Under the pieces are notes generated by a model. That model searched no databases and was not told the origin of the DNA. It saw only the letters and a program-made list of their open reading frames with translations. The translations under genes and the position numbers were made by a program. A stretch of 13,277 bases of DNA. Source: CAZESH01 sp964514665 (GTDB lineage Bacteria; Bacillota; Bacilli; Paenibacillales; KCTC-25726). Positions 6,096-13,277 of the stretch are shown piece after piece (within the stretch, counting starts at the first letter, position 1; each line of letters begins with the position of its first letter). The stretch lies in assembly GCA_964514665.1 (NCBI GenBank), contig CAZESH010000096.1, positions 1-13,277 of the forward strand. The letters are read 5' to 3'.

Positions 6096-6293
6096 TTAGA
6101 TTCCGTATTTCTTTTTAAATTTATCCACACGGCCGCCCGCATCGATGAATTTTTGTTTGCCGGTAAAGAAAGGATGGCAGACGGAACAAATTTCTACACG
6201 CAAATTCTGCTTGATCGAGCCTGTTTCAAACGAATTCCCGCACGCACAAGTCACGGTCGTAACGTTGTAATTGGGATGAATTGCTTCTCGCAT
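6096..6293 (-). CDS. rpmE: 50S ribosomal protein L31, zinc-binding form
   Basis: 65 residues, the standard size for type A L31, which bridges the two ribosomal subunits at the central protuberance. It carries the four zinc ligands of the C+ form, C16, C18, C36 and C39 (CAC...CSVC), then HPFFTGKQKFIDAGGRVDKFKKKYG, the L31 signature. The zinc-free paralogue (YtiA type) would lack these cysteines. The ATG at 6293 follows GAGAGGTGAT. It has its own consensus promoter (6358-6386) and terminator (6025-6065), so it can be made as a single-gene transcript. Position downstream of rho is the usual one in Bacillales, apart from the radical SAM gene between them. Confidence 0.97.
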   Translation of the reverse strand: MREAIHPNYNVTTVTCACGNSFETGSIKQNLRVEICSVCHPFFTGKQKFIDAGGRVDKFKKKYGI

Positions 6294-6357
6294 TCAAAAT
6301 CACCTCTCTCTGCCCTGGTTCACTCGCGGAATCAGAGTAAAATTGACACATGAAAGC

Positions 6358-6386
6358 ATTATAACATGAGATAATTATCGGTGCAA
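6358..6386 (-). promoter_or_regulatory. SigmaA promoter of rpmE
   Basis: TTGCAC (6386-6381), a 17-base spacer and TATAAT (6363-6358) on the minus strand, with TG one base before the -10 (extended -10). It sits in the 112-base gap between the radical SAM stop and the rpmE ATG and gives a leader of about 58 bases. I see no terminator for the upstream gene before it. Confidence 0.88.
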
Positions 6387-6405
6387 CCCGAAATCGCGTT
6401 TACTA

Positions 6406-7665
6406 TCAGGCATGCTGTTGTTTTCTTTTTGCAGGCGGTGTATGGGTGTAAGATCCGATTTGTACGCCGGGCAGTTCTTCGCGAAAAATATCGATCGCCT
6501 GCTTCATCCCGAGAATTTCACCTTTGGCTTCGGGAATCAACTGCAAATAGCTTTCCGGATCGATGTTCAAATTGCGAAGCTGAATCAACTTCAGCCCGGT
6601 TCGTCTGGCGAACTCCACCATCGCCTCGATTTCTTCCTCGCGGTCCGTCACGCCCGGAAAAACCAAATAGTTAATCGAAGTATATACGCCCTGCTGCGAA
6701 GCATATTTCAGCGATTTCTCCACATTCTCCAGCGTATAGCCTCTAGGCTTATAGTAAGCGTTATAGTGCTCATTCAAGGCGCTGATCGTGCTGACCCGCA
6801 TCAAATCAAGTCCGGCATCGACAATGCCGCGGATATGGTCGGTCAAACCTGCGTTGGTGTTAATATTAATAAATCCCCTATCGGTTTGTTCCCGCACCTT
6901 TCGCATAGCCGGGATAATGATCGCCGCCTGCGTTGATGGTTCCCCTTCGCAGCCTTGCCCGAAACTGATAATGTGCCGGTCCGACTTCAGATGCTCCAGC
7001 ATAACCTCGACCAGCTCGTCAACCGTAGGGCGGAATTGCATTCTCGTTTGCGGTGCAACAAAACCGCTGTCCTCGGGCTGCTCGGAAATGCAGCCGAAGC
7101 AGCCGGCATTGCAGGAATAAGAAACCGGAACCGCTCCCTCCAGGCGTTGAAGAAAGGTGTTGGAGGCGGTCAAGCATTCATATTCCAAAGCACAATGCGA
7201 CAGATGCTCATACAGGCGGTTGTGCGCGTACTTGCTTCTCAGCAGATCGACACCCTTTTCCAGCGCTTGAACGTCGCAATTTCGCGGATTCCAGGGTTCG
7301 GGATCGTCACTCAGCCGTGCAGCGACATAAAAACCGCCGTCCTTCCATACGACTGCGGTGTATCCAAACAGCGGAAAAAGCTGTGATTTACCCACTTTGA
7401 CATAGCTTGGAATATATAGCCGGGTAAAGCCCTGAGGCAGCAGCGCTCCTACTGCGGAAGCACTCTCCAATGAAACCATCTTGTTCTCGGTTTCGTCGAA
7501 TCCGATCGGCCGCGTATCGGGAAGACTGACCAAGGTGGAGCCTTCAGGAAGTGGAATCAGTTCCTCCTCCAGCAGCTCCGTAATCATGTCCCCGCTTCTG
7601 GCCAAACCAAGCAGCGAAGGATGGTCAAATACATTTCCCTCACTATCGGCATATACCATGCGCAT
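6406..7665 (-). CDS. Radical SAM protein of unknown function
   Basis: 419 residues. The radical SAM core occupies about 178-405. C185, C189 and C192 (CNAGCFGC, CxxxCxxC) should hold the 4Fe-4S cluster that cleaves S-adenosylmethionine. FGQGCEGEPS (235-244) is the GGE-like motif for SAM binding, and later strands include FININTNAG and INYLVFPGV. The N-terminal 175 residues are an extra domain I do not recognise, with C130, C158 and C164. There is no classical SPASM or other clearly cysteine-rich C-terminal tail, so no obvious auxiliary cluster. The ATG at 7665 follows GGAGGGG; it begins 33 bases after the rho stop, so it is probably co-transcribed with rho. The substrate cannot be told from the sequence. 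Its place between rho and rpmE could hint at RNA or ribosome modification, but that is only a guess. Confidence 0.88.
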   Translation of the reverse strand: MRMVYADSEGNVFDHPSLLGLARSGDMITELLEEELIPLPEGSTLVSLPDTRPIGFDETENKMVSLESASAVGALLPQGFTRLYIPSYVKVGKSQLFPLFGYTAVVWKDGGFYVAARLSDDPEPWNPRNCDVQALEKGVDLLRSKYAHNRLYEHLSHCALEYECLTASNTFLQRLEGAVPVSYSCNAGCFGCISEQPEDSGFVAPQTRMQFRPTVDELVEVMLEHLKSDRHIISFGQGCEGEPSTQAAIIIPAMRKVREQTDRGFININTNAGLTDHIRGIVDAGLDLMRVSTISALNEHYNAYYKPRGYTLENVEKSLKYASQQGVYTSINYLVFPGVTDREEEIEAMVEFARRTGLKLIQLRNLNIDPESYLQLIPEAKGEILGMKQAIDIFREELPGVQIGSYTHTPPAKRKQQHA

Positions 7666-7698
7666 TGGCCACCCCTCCTTTAAACCGTCATGCTGCGC

Positions 7699-8973
7699 TT
7701 ATGAAACGGTGCTGCGCGTCTTCTTGCTTCCACTGCTTTCAATGGAGGCCAGAAATTCTTCATTCGTTTTGGTTTCACCCAAACGTTTAAGGAAGGCTTC
7801 GACAAATTCGCTGGAATCGTTCATATTTTTGCGAATCGCCCAAACTTTATCCAACTGTTCCTTGGTCAGCAAAACTTCCTCACGTCGCGTTCCCGATCTG
7901 CGGATATCAATGGACGGGAAGATTCTCCGTTCCGCCAATCTTCGATCGAGATGCAGCTCCATATTCCCCGTTCCTTTAAACTCCTCATAGATCACGTCAT
8001 CCATTCTCGAACCCGTATCGATCAGCGCAGTCGCAAGTATGGTCAAGCTCCCGCCTTCCTCGACGTTGCGGGCAGCCCCGAAAAACCGTTTCGGGCGATG
8101 AAAAGCCCCCGGGTCGATTCCTCCTGACAGCGTTCTGCCAGACGGCGGAATAACCAGATTATACGCTCTCGCCAACCGTGTAATGCTGTCCAGCAGGATG
8201 ACCACATTTTTTTTGTGTTCAACCAAGCGGAGCGCGCGCTCCATCACTAATTCAGCTACCTTGATATGATTTTCCGGCAGCTCGTCAAAGGTGGAAGCCA
8301 CCACCTCGCCGCGAACCGATCTTTGCATATCGGTCACTTCCTCCGGTCTTTCATCGATGAGCAGAACGAAAAGTTCGATATCGGGATAATTGGTGGAGAT
8401 GCTGTTGGCAATTTCTTTCAACAGCAGTGTTTTCCCTGCTTTTGGAGGAGCAACAATCAATCCGCGTTGGCCTAAGCCGACTGGGGCCAATAAATCCATG
8501 ACTCGGGATGCAAGATGGTTGGGGGCAGTTTCAAGAATGATTTTTTCCTGCGGATAAAGAGGGGTTAATGCCGGGAAGTGGAGGCGCTCCGCCGCCATCG
8601 CCGGACTTTCTCCATTGACGGCTTCCACATGAAGCAGCCCGAAGTACCGTTCATTTTCCTTTGGCGGCCTGCATTTGCCGGAGACCAGATCTCCCGTTCG
8701 CAGGTCGAATTTGCGGATCTGTGAAGCCGAAATGTAAATGTCCTCCGGGCTCGGCAAATAGTTGATCGGTCTTAAGAATCCGAAGCCCTCCGGCAAAATT
8801 TCCAAGACACCCTGCATAAACATAAGTCCGCTTTGTTCCGCCTGTGCGCGCAGTATTGAAAAAATCAGTTCCTTCTTCTTCAGCTGTCCATAATATTGAA
8901 TTTGATATTGTTTGGCCAGCTTATACAGTTCGGTCAGCTTTAATTCTTCGAGTTGAGATAAAGCCAAATCCAT
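7699..8973 (-). CDS. rho: Transcription termination factor Rho
   Basis: 424 residues from the ATG at 8973, which follows GGTGAT; an in-frame GTG at 8985 would add four residues but is less well placed. Rho is the hexameric RNA-dependent helicase that terminates transcription. Order of parts (counted from the ATG): an N-terminal helical region (1-45), an RNA-binding cold-shock-like domain with GFGFLR (63-68), Walker A APPKAGKT (175-182), Walker B VVILLDS (257-263), and the central-pore loop PPSGRTLSGG (276-285). There is no large insertion of the kind seen in high-GC Gram-positives; the length matches B. subtilis Rho. It follows murA by 110 bases. The leader contains two overlapping small hairpins but no clear promoter or terminator. 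Confidence 0.97.
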   Translation of the reverse strand: MDLALSQLEELKLTELYKLAKQYQIQYYGQLKKKELIFSILRAQAEQSGLMFMQGVLEILPEGFGFLRPINYLPSPEDIYISASQIRKFDLRTGDLVSGKCRPPKENERYFGLLHVEAVNGESPAMAAERLHFPALTPLYPQEKIILETAPNHLASRVMDLLAPVGLGQRGLIVAPPKAGKTLLLKEIANSISTNYPDIELFVLLIDERPEEVTDMQRSVRGEVVASTFDELPENHIKVAELVMERALRLVEHKKNVVILLDSITRLARAYNLVIPPSGRTLSGGIDPGAFHRPKRFFGAARNVEEGGSLTILATALIDTGSRMDDVIYEEFKGTGNMELHLDRRLAERRIFPSIDIRRSGTRREEVLLTKEQLDKVWAIRKNMNDSSEFVEAFLKRLGETKTNEEFLASIESSGSKKTRSTVS

Positions 8974-9050
8974 AAAAAATATCACCCACTATTCTATTTT
9001 TCAACAAAAAACTTACATGTATACAGGGTAGCCAAAATAAACGCATCTAT

Positions 9051-9073
9051 TCTTGCACTGCAAGATTTTGCAG
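9051..9073 (-). repeat. Two overlapping, mutually exclusive small hairpins in the murA-rho gap
   Basis: Just after the murA stop, CTGCAA-AATC-TTGCAG (9073-9058) and TCTTGC-AGT-GCAAGA (9065-9051) share the middle arm, so only one can form at a time. Each stem is 6 bp. No T run follows, so neither is a standard terminator. It could be an attenuator-like switch before rho or merely a chance repeat. Confidence 0.35.
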
Positions 9074-9083
9074 GAGATTTCGA

Positions 9084-10343
9084 TTATTGCTCTTCGTTTT
9101 CCCGCCATACCTCCGCACCCAAATTTCTCAGGTTCTCCATCAGCCGGTCATACCCCCGATCAATATATTCAACCCCAAAAATTTCCGATACTCCGTCTTG
9201 CACCATCAAGCCTGCAATCACAAGCGAAGCTCCCGCACGCAAATCCGTGGCGCGCACCTTGGCTGCATTGAGTTTGGAAAGCTCAATGACCGCGGACCGC
9301 CCCTCAAGCTTGATTTTGGCTCCCATGCGCATGAGTTCAGGGACATGCTTAAATCGGTTATTATACACAAAATCGGTTAGAATGCTTACTCCATTGGCTT
9401 GCGTCAGCAAGCTTGTCATGGGAGATTGTAAATCGGTGGCAAATCCGGGGTATACGAGGGCTTTTACATCCACGCTTTCATAACGGTCTTGTCCAATCAC
9501 CCTGATCGATTCATCCATCTCATAAATATGTACACCCATCTCCTGCAGCTTGGCGGTCAAGGCTTCCATATGCTTCGGAATGATATTATCCACGGTCAGA
9601 TCGCCCTTGGTGGCCGCAGCGGCAATCATGTAAGTTCCTGCCTGAATGCGGTCGGGTATGATGGAATGACGGCAGCCTTGAAGCGAATCCGTACCTTCAA
9701 TGCGGATCGTTTCCGTTCCGGCGCCTTTGATTCTCGCTCCCATGGAATTGAGCAAGGTAGCGACATCAATGATCTCCGGCTCCTTGGCGGCATTTTCGAT
9801 AATCGTCATGCCCTTGGCCCGTGAAGCTGCCAACATGATATTGATGGTCGCACCCACGCTGACAACGTCCAAATAAATTTTAGCGCCTCTCAGCTGTTTG
9901 GCGCGAAGACGAATCGAGCCAAATTCGTTGGAAACCTCTGCGCCCAAAGCTTCAAAGCCTTTGATATGCTGATCGATCGGTCTCGGTTCGAAATTGCAGC
10001 CTCCGGGAAGGCCGATTACGGCTTCTCCGAATTTCCCCAGCATCGCTCCCATTAAATAATACGAAGCGCGAATCAGTTTTACTTTGCCGTTGGGCATTGC
10101 AATCGGCTTTACGTCTCTCGGGTCGATGATCATCGTTTCTCCGTCCCATTGAACCCCGGCTCCAAGCTCGCCCAGCAATTCTCCGAAAATTTCCACGTCG
10201 CGAACATCGGGCAGGTTGTCCAGCGTTACCGGCGTGTCCGCCAAAATAGCGGCCGGTATCAATGCGATCGCGCTGTTCTTGGCTCCGCTGATCTGTATGG
10301 TTCCACGCAGCGGTCTGCCACCTGCGATCATTAATTTTTCCAT
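9084..10343 (-). CDS. murA: UDP-N-acetylglucosamine 1-carboxyvinyltransferase (MurZ/MurAB type)
   Basis: 419 residues. It transfers enolpyruvate from PEP to UDP-GlcNAc, the first committed step of peptidoglycan synthesis, in the cytoplasm. Key residues seen: K22 and N23 in GAKNS; the catalytic cysteine C116 in GGCNFEPRPIDQH (the PEP-reactive residue blocked by fosfomycin); D231 in DRIQAGTY; and D304 in FATDLQSP. Because C116 is present, fosfomycin sensitivity of this enzyme is expected. Low-GC Gram-positives usually carry two copies; this position, before rho, is that of B. subtilis murAB (murZ), so a second copy probably lies elsewhere. The ATG at 10343 follows GGGGGAG. It starts 91 bases after fba with the fba terminator between and little room for a separate promoter. 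The transaldolase-like gene found here in Bacillus is missing. Confidence 0.97.
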   Translation of the reverse strand: MEKLMIAGGRPLRGTIQISGAKNSAIALIPAAILADTPVTLDNLPDVRDVEIFGELLGELGAGVQWDGETMIIDPRDVKPIAMPNGKVKLIRASYYLMGAMLGKFGEAVIGLPGGCNFEPRPIDQHIKGFEALGAEVSNEFGSIRLRAKQLRGAKIYLDVVSVGATINIMLAASRAKGMTIIENAAKEPEIIDVATLLNSMGARIKGAGTETIRIEGTDSLQGCRHSIIPDRIQAGTYMIAAAATKGDLTVDNIIPKHMEALTAKLQEMGVHIYEMDESIRVIGQDRYESVDVKALVYPGFATDLQSPMTSLLTQANGVSILTDFVYNNRFKHVPELMRMGAKIKLEGRSAVIELSKLNAAKVRATDLRAGASLVIAGLMVQDGVSEIFGVEYIDRGYDRLMENLRNLGAEVWRENEEQ

Positions 10344-10373
10344 CTTTAGAGGCTCCCCCTAACTGGCTGTAAA

Positions 10374-10411
10374 AGAAAGCAACGGGAAATCCGATAAATC
10401 CCGATTTCCCG
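10374..10411 (-). terminator. Terminator between fba and murA, probably leaky
   Basis: Arms CGGGAAATC and GATTTCCCG (10411-10403 and 10391-10383) form a perfect 9 bp stem with an 11-base loop, followed by TTGCTTTCTTTT on the minus strand. The T tract is interrupted, so part of the transcription could continue into murA. That would also explain why I find no clear murA promoter. Confidence 0.7.
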
Positions 10412-10434
10412 CCTCTATTCCTGCAGGTTATGGA

Positions 10435-11289
10435 TCAGGCTTGATTGCTGCTGCCGAACAATTTGATTTTGGAGAGGACGACTTCAACCATGGCTTGACG
10501 TGCAGGTCCCAAATATTTGCGGGGATCGTATACTTTGGCATCTTTGTTTAATACGGCTCTGATCGTCTCTGTACATGCCACTTGATTTTCCGTATTTACG
10601 TTGATCTTGCCTGCTCCGGCTTGGATCGCTTTGCGAATATCCGCATCCGGTACGCCTGATCCGCCGTGAAGTACGATCGGTACGGGAATTTGGGAGGCTA
10701 CGGCCTCAATGATATCGAAATGGATTTTCGGTTCGCCTGCATACATGCCGTGCGCTGTTCCTACGGCAATGGCCATGGCATCTACGCCCGTTTCTTCATA
10801 AAAGCGAATCGCTTCATCCGGCTTGGCCAAATTTGCGTTTTCTTCATCCACGCTGATGTCATCCTCCACACCGCCGATGGTGCCGAGCTCTCCTTCTACG
10901 GAAACGCCCATCGCATGAGCGGCTTTGACGATTTCCTTGGTCAAGCGGATGTTTTCTTCATAAGGATGGTGGGAGCCGTCGAACATTACTGAGGAGAAGC
11001 CTGCGCGGATGCACTTCATGGCGATATCGAAACTGCTGCCATGATCCAGATGAAGGGCGATCGGAAGGCCCGACGTTTTGGCAGCCGCTTCAGCAATCGC
11101 AACTGTATATTCAATGCCCATATATTTCAGTGCGCCTTCGCTGACACCGTAAATAAACGGGGATTTTTCCTGCATAGCTGCTTCCATAATGGCTTGCGCG
11201 AATTCCAGGTTGTTCATGTTAAACTGTCCTACAGCAAACTTGTTGGCTTTTGCTTTGGGCAAAAACTCATTCATTGAGACCAAAGGCAT
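10435..11289 (-). CDS. fba: Class II fructose-bisphosphate aldolase
   Basis: 284 residues, against 285 for B. subtilis FbaA. It cleaves fructose 1,6-bisphosphate to dihydroxyacetone phosphate and glyceraldehyde 3-phosphate in glycolysis and runs in reverse in gluconeogenesis. Seen: D82 (proton donor) and zinc ligand H83 in HLDHG; E134 in VEGELG; zinc ligand H180 in GTAHGMY; zinc ligand H208 in VLHGGSG; and NVNTENQ (230-236) in the phosphate-binding region. The ATG at 11289 follows a full AGGAGGA. It has an extended -10 promoter and a terminator of its own. It directly follows spo0F, as in Bacillus. Confidence 0.97.
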   Translation of the reverse strand: MPLVSMNEFLPKAKANKFAVGQFNMNNLEFAQAIMEAAMQEKSPFIYGVSEGALKYMGIEYTVAIAEAAAKTSGLPIALHLDHGSSFDIAMKCIRAGFSSVMFDGSHHPYEENIRLTKEIVKAAHAMGVSVEGELGTIGGVEDDISVDEENANLAKPDEAIRFYEETGVDAMAIAVGTAHGMYAGEPKIHFDIIEAVASQIPVPIVLHGGSGVPDADIRKAIQAGAGKINVNTENQVACTETIRAVLNKDAKVYDPRKYLGPARQAMVEVVLSKIKLFGSSNQA

Positions 11290-11349
11290 GGATTCTTCCT
11301 CCTAATGATTTTTCTTTACTTTTCGCTTTACCGCTGTCATTCTTGAAAT

Positions 11350-11358
11350 ATTATAGCA
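11350..11358 (-). promoter_or_regulatory. Probable fba promoter, extended -10
   Basis: TGCTATAAT on the minus strand (11358-11350) has a perfect TATAAT and the TG of an extended -10, about 60 bases before the fba ATG. No good -35 is seen. A run of ten T's (11375-11366) fills the spacer and the -35 side. It lies after the spo0F terminator, so fba should be largely independent of spo0F. Confidence 0.7.
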
Positions 11359-11407
11359 TATCACCAAAAAAAAAACTAAGACAAGCTGAAGAAATTTGAC
11401 ATTCCCG

Positions 11408-11438
11408 CAAAACGAGAAGGAACGCCATGCGGCGTTCC
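11408..11438 (-). terminator. Rho-independent terminator after spo0F
   Basis: GGAACGCC-GCAT-GGCGTTCC (11438-11419) is a perfect 8 bp stem, followed on the minus strand by TTCTCGTTTTG. It starts 28 bases past the spo0F stop. A small GATCG-AAA-CGATC repeat lies just upstream of it. Confidence 0.75.
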
Positions 11439-11466
11439 GATCGTTTCGATCTTTGATTTGGATGAT

Positions 11467-11862
11467 TCACGAACCAACGGCAATTTTGGTCGAGGGTCCG
11501 TTTTTCAACTCATTGTTTACCGCCATGCGAAGCTCATCAATGTCGAACGGCTTCGTAAAATGCATCAACGCCCCCAAATCGGTAGCTTCTTTGATCATGT
11601 CAAGCTCGCCGTAAGCCGTCATCATGATGACCTTGATCGTCTTGTCTATTTTTTTGATATGCTTGAGGATTTCCAGTCCGTCCATCCCGGGAATTTTCAT
11701 GTCCAGCAGAACAATATCGGGCTGTTTGTCGGCTACGATCTCCAAAGCGAGTTTCCCGTTGCTGGCTTGGAAGGTTTCGTATCCTTCGCTGTTAAACACC
11801 TCAACTAGCAATACCCGAATGCCGTTTTGATCATCGATAACAAGCACTTTCTTCTTAGACAC
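11467..11862 (-). CDS. spo0F: Sporulation phosphorelay response regulator Spo0F
   Basis: 131 residues, a lone receiver domain with no output domain. Spo0F takes phosphate from sporulation kinases and passes it to Spo0B and then Spo0A. The numbering matches B. subtilis Spo0F exactly: acidic pocket D10 and D11, phosphorylation site D54 (LLDMKIPGMDG), T82, H101 and K104 (HFTKPFDIDE). The stretch around DQNGIRVLLVEVF is specific to Spo0F rather than to general receivers. The C-terminus is about seven residues longer than in B. subtilis. The start is GTG at 11862, preceded by AGGAGGA; no in-frame ATG lies near. A sigmaH promoter and a 0A-like box lie about 80 bases upstream. It is followed by a terminator and then fba, the usual order. 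Confidence 0.96.
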   Translation of the reverse strand: MSKKKVLVIDDQNGIRVLLVEVFNSEGYETFQASNGKLALEIVADKQPDIVLLDMKIPGMDGLEILKHIKKIDKTIKVIMMTAYGELDMIKEATDLGALMHFTKPFDIDELRMAVNNELKNGPSTKIAVGS

Positions 11863-11938
11863 AAAGCCTTCCTCCTCACAATCTATGTATCTTTTTATCG
11901 CTTCTATAACATAATCTCACTCTAATATTAATATACCT

Positions 11939-11965
11939 ATTCGATACTACCCAAAAATATCCTGC
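11939..11965 (-). promoter_or_regulatory. SigmaH promoter of spo0F with overlapping Spo0A-like box
   Basis: On the minus strand GCAGGATAT (11965-11957), an 11-base spacer and ATCGAAT (11945-11939) match the sigmaH consensus RnAGGAwww, 11-12 bases, RnnGAAT throughout. Spo0F is a known sigmaH target in B. subtilis. TATCGAA (11946-11940) differs by one base from the Spo0A core box TGTCGAA and lies on the -10, where binding would block transcription. The Spo0A site is the weaker claim. Confidence 0.75.
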
Positions 11966-12042
11966 CATAAATATAGTTGTAATCAGTTTTTTTGTGACAA
12001 AGAGCCGCGATTTCTCTTTTTTTGAAAATATATCCTTTCGTG

Positions 12043-13277
12043 TTATTGATCTTTTAAATACTGCGCACCTGCAATACCCGGTGTTGTCATTTGATACGGA
12101 TTAAGAATATCGTCTAGCTCTTGGGGGGTCAAATAATGATGCTCCAGGCAGATTTCCCTGATTGTTTTCCCTGTTTTCATCGCTTCTTTTACGGCTTGCG
12201 CCGCCGTCTCATAGCCGAGGTGAGGATTTAAAGCCGTCATGATGCCGAAGCTCTCGTCCACATAGCACTGGCATCGCAGGCGATTGGCGGCCAGATCCTG
12301 CAGTGCGTATTTATGAAAAACATGGATGCCATTTTTTAAGATCAGAATCGACTGCAGCAGATTATGCGCAATGACAGGCCCCATTACATTCAGCTCAAGC
12401 TGCCCGGCTTCACACGCCATACAAAGCGTATGATCGTTTCCCATCACCTGAAACGCTACCTGATTCAACACTTCCGCCATGACCGGATTGATCTTCCCGG
12501 GCATAATCGAAGAACCGGGCTGCCTTGGAGGCAGCAAAAGCTCATTCAAACCGGCTTTCGGACCGGAAGCCATCAGACGGATATCATTGCATATTTTGGA
12601 GAGGTTAACCGCGCAAACCTTTAAGGCTGCAGAGCATTCCGTATAAGCATCCGTATTTTGCGTTGCATCTACCAAATCATCCGCGATGCGGATATCGAAT
12701 CCGCTTTGTTCCCGCAAATATTCAGCAGCCTGTTCTATATATGCCGGTTTGGCGTTTAAGCTTGTTCCGACTGCGGTAGCTCCCATATTGACCGTAAGCA
12801 GGTGGCGGACCGCCAAGGATATGCGGCCGATATCCCTCTGCACCACTCTGCCGTAAGCGGAAAATTCCTGACCCATGCGGATCGGAACGGCATCCTGCAG
12901 ATGCGTGCGCCCCATTTTGATGACATCGTCGAATTCCTTCGCTTTCTGAAACAGCAAATCGGCGAATAAGGCCAACTGCTCGAGCAGCTGCAGAGCAAGC
13001 CGGTATGCGGCCATTTTAATCGAGGTGGGAATCGTATCGTTGGTCGATTGCGACATGTTCACATGATTATTGGGGTGGCAATGAAAATAATCGCCCTTCT
13101 CCTTGCCGAGCAGCTCAAGCGCCCGATTGGCCAACACCTCGTTCATATTCATGTTGATCGAGGTGCCTGCGCCGCCTTGGATCGCATCCACGATGAATTG
13201 ATCGCGGAAAGCGCCTGCTTGAACTTCATCCGCCGCTTGGACAATGGCTTCGCCGATCTTTCGATTCAGCATATGAA
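12043..13277 (-). CDS. aspA: Aspartate ammonia-lyase, 5' end cut by the window edge
   Basis: About 410 residues are visible; the family is about 470, so roughly 60 N-terminal residues lie outside. The frame is still open at base 13277, so the Met at 13272 is internal, not the start. Aspartase reversibly converts L-aspartate to fumarate and ammonia. Counted from that Met: SQSTNDT (74-80), GRTHLQDAV (121-129), and the superfamily signature GSSIMPGKINP (253-263), whose first serine region is the catalytic loop. GNDHTLCMACEAGQLELNVM and the C-terminal TALNPHLGYE fit aspartase rather than class II fumarase, although the two are close relatives. The stop is TAA. The gap to spo0F is 180 bases. I see no convincing terminator; only a weak AT-rich stem is present. 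Confidence 0.9.
   Translation of the reverse strand, partial: HMLNRKIGEAIVQAADEVQAGAFRDQFIVDAIQGGAGTSINMNMNEVLANRALELLGKEKGDYFHCHPNNHVNMSQSTNDTIPTSIKMAAYRLALQLLEQLALFADLLFQKAKEFDDVIKMGRTHLQDAVPIRMGQEFSAYGRVVQRDIGRISLAVRHLLTVNMGATAVGTSLNAKPAYIEQAAEYLREQSGFDIRIADDLVDATQNTDAYTECSAALKVCAVNLSKICNDIRLMASGPKAGLNELLLPPRQPGSSIMPGKINPVMAEVLNQVAFQVMGNDHTLCMACEAGQLELNVMGPVIAHNLLQSILILKNGIHVFHKYALQDLAANRLRCQCYVDESFGIMTALNPHLGYETAAQAVKEAMKTGKTIREICLEHHYLTPQELDDILNPYQMTTPGIAGAQYLKDQ

Noticed and set aside
11998..12024. AAAGAG/CTCTTT stem after aspA as a terminator
   Set aside because: Only 6 AT-rich pairs with a 9-base loop and no T run on the minus strand.

Overview
The window looks like a chromosomal core segment of a spore-forming Bacillales bacterium, most likely Paenibacillaceae. 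Reasons: the large Bacillus-type SRP RNA, Spo0F, BofA and a YhcN-like lipoprotein; AGGAGG-type ribosome binding sites; TTG and GTG starts; and gene orders known from Bacillus. Every gene I can support reads on the minus strand, so the order below runs from high to low coordinates. I see no insertion sequence, prophage, CRISPR array, tRNA or 16S/23S gene body.

Right block (13277 to 5641): the 3' part of aspA (cut by the window edge), spo0F, fba, murA (MurZ/MurAB type), rho, a radical SAM gene of unknown role, rpmE and a YhcN-like lipoprotein. This follows the Bacillus spo0F-fbaA-murAB-rho-rpmE order. It lacks the transaldolase-like gene usually found between fba and murA, and it has the radical SAM gene between rho and rpmE. 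Left block (5570 to 128): SRP RNA (scr/ffs), a soluble PAS sensor histidine kinase, dnaX, ybaB/ebfC, recR, yaaL (DUF2508) and bofA. The bofA gene is followed at the edge by what looks like a promoter facing out of the window, possibly that of an rRNA operon. This matches the Bacillus scr-dnaX-yaaK-recR-yaaL-bofA-rrnA order, with the kinase added between scr and dnaX.

Functionally the window mixes housekeeping (replication clamp loading, recombinational repair, transcription termination, glycolysis, cell wall precursor synthesis, ribosomal protein, protein targeting) with sporulation genes. Spo0F is the phosphorelay intermediate, and the orphan kinase is a plausible phosphate donor for it. BofA controls pro-sigmaK processing, and YhcN-like proteins are forespore lipoproteins. 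Regulatory sites read directly from the sequence include a near-perfect sigmaH promoter before spo0F, sigmaA promoters before the SRP RNA, rpmE and fba, and several Rho-independent terminators.

Most of the window is ordinary core genome, and I find no new multi-gene system. The most interesting signals are small. One is a sigmaG-like promoter folded into the rpmE terminator, such that the lipoprotein's Shine-Dalgarno is the terminator's 3' arm. Another is an in-phase G GGA AAA heptamer in dnaX with a -1 frame stop two codons later. Others are the radical SAM gene between rho and rpmE, and the joining of two blocks that lie on opposite sides of the origin in B. subtilis.
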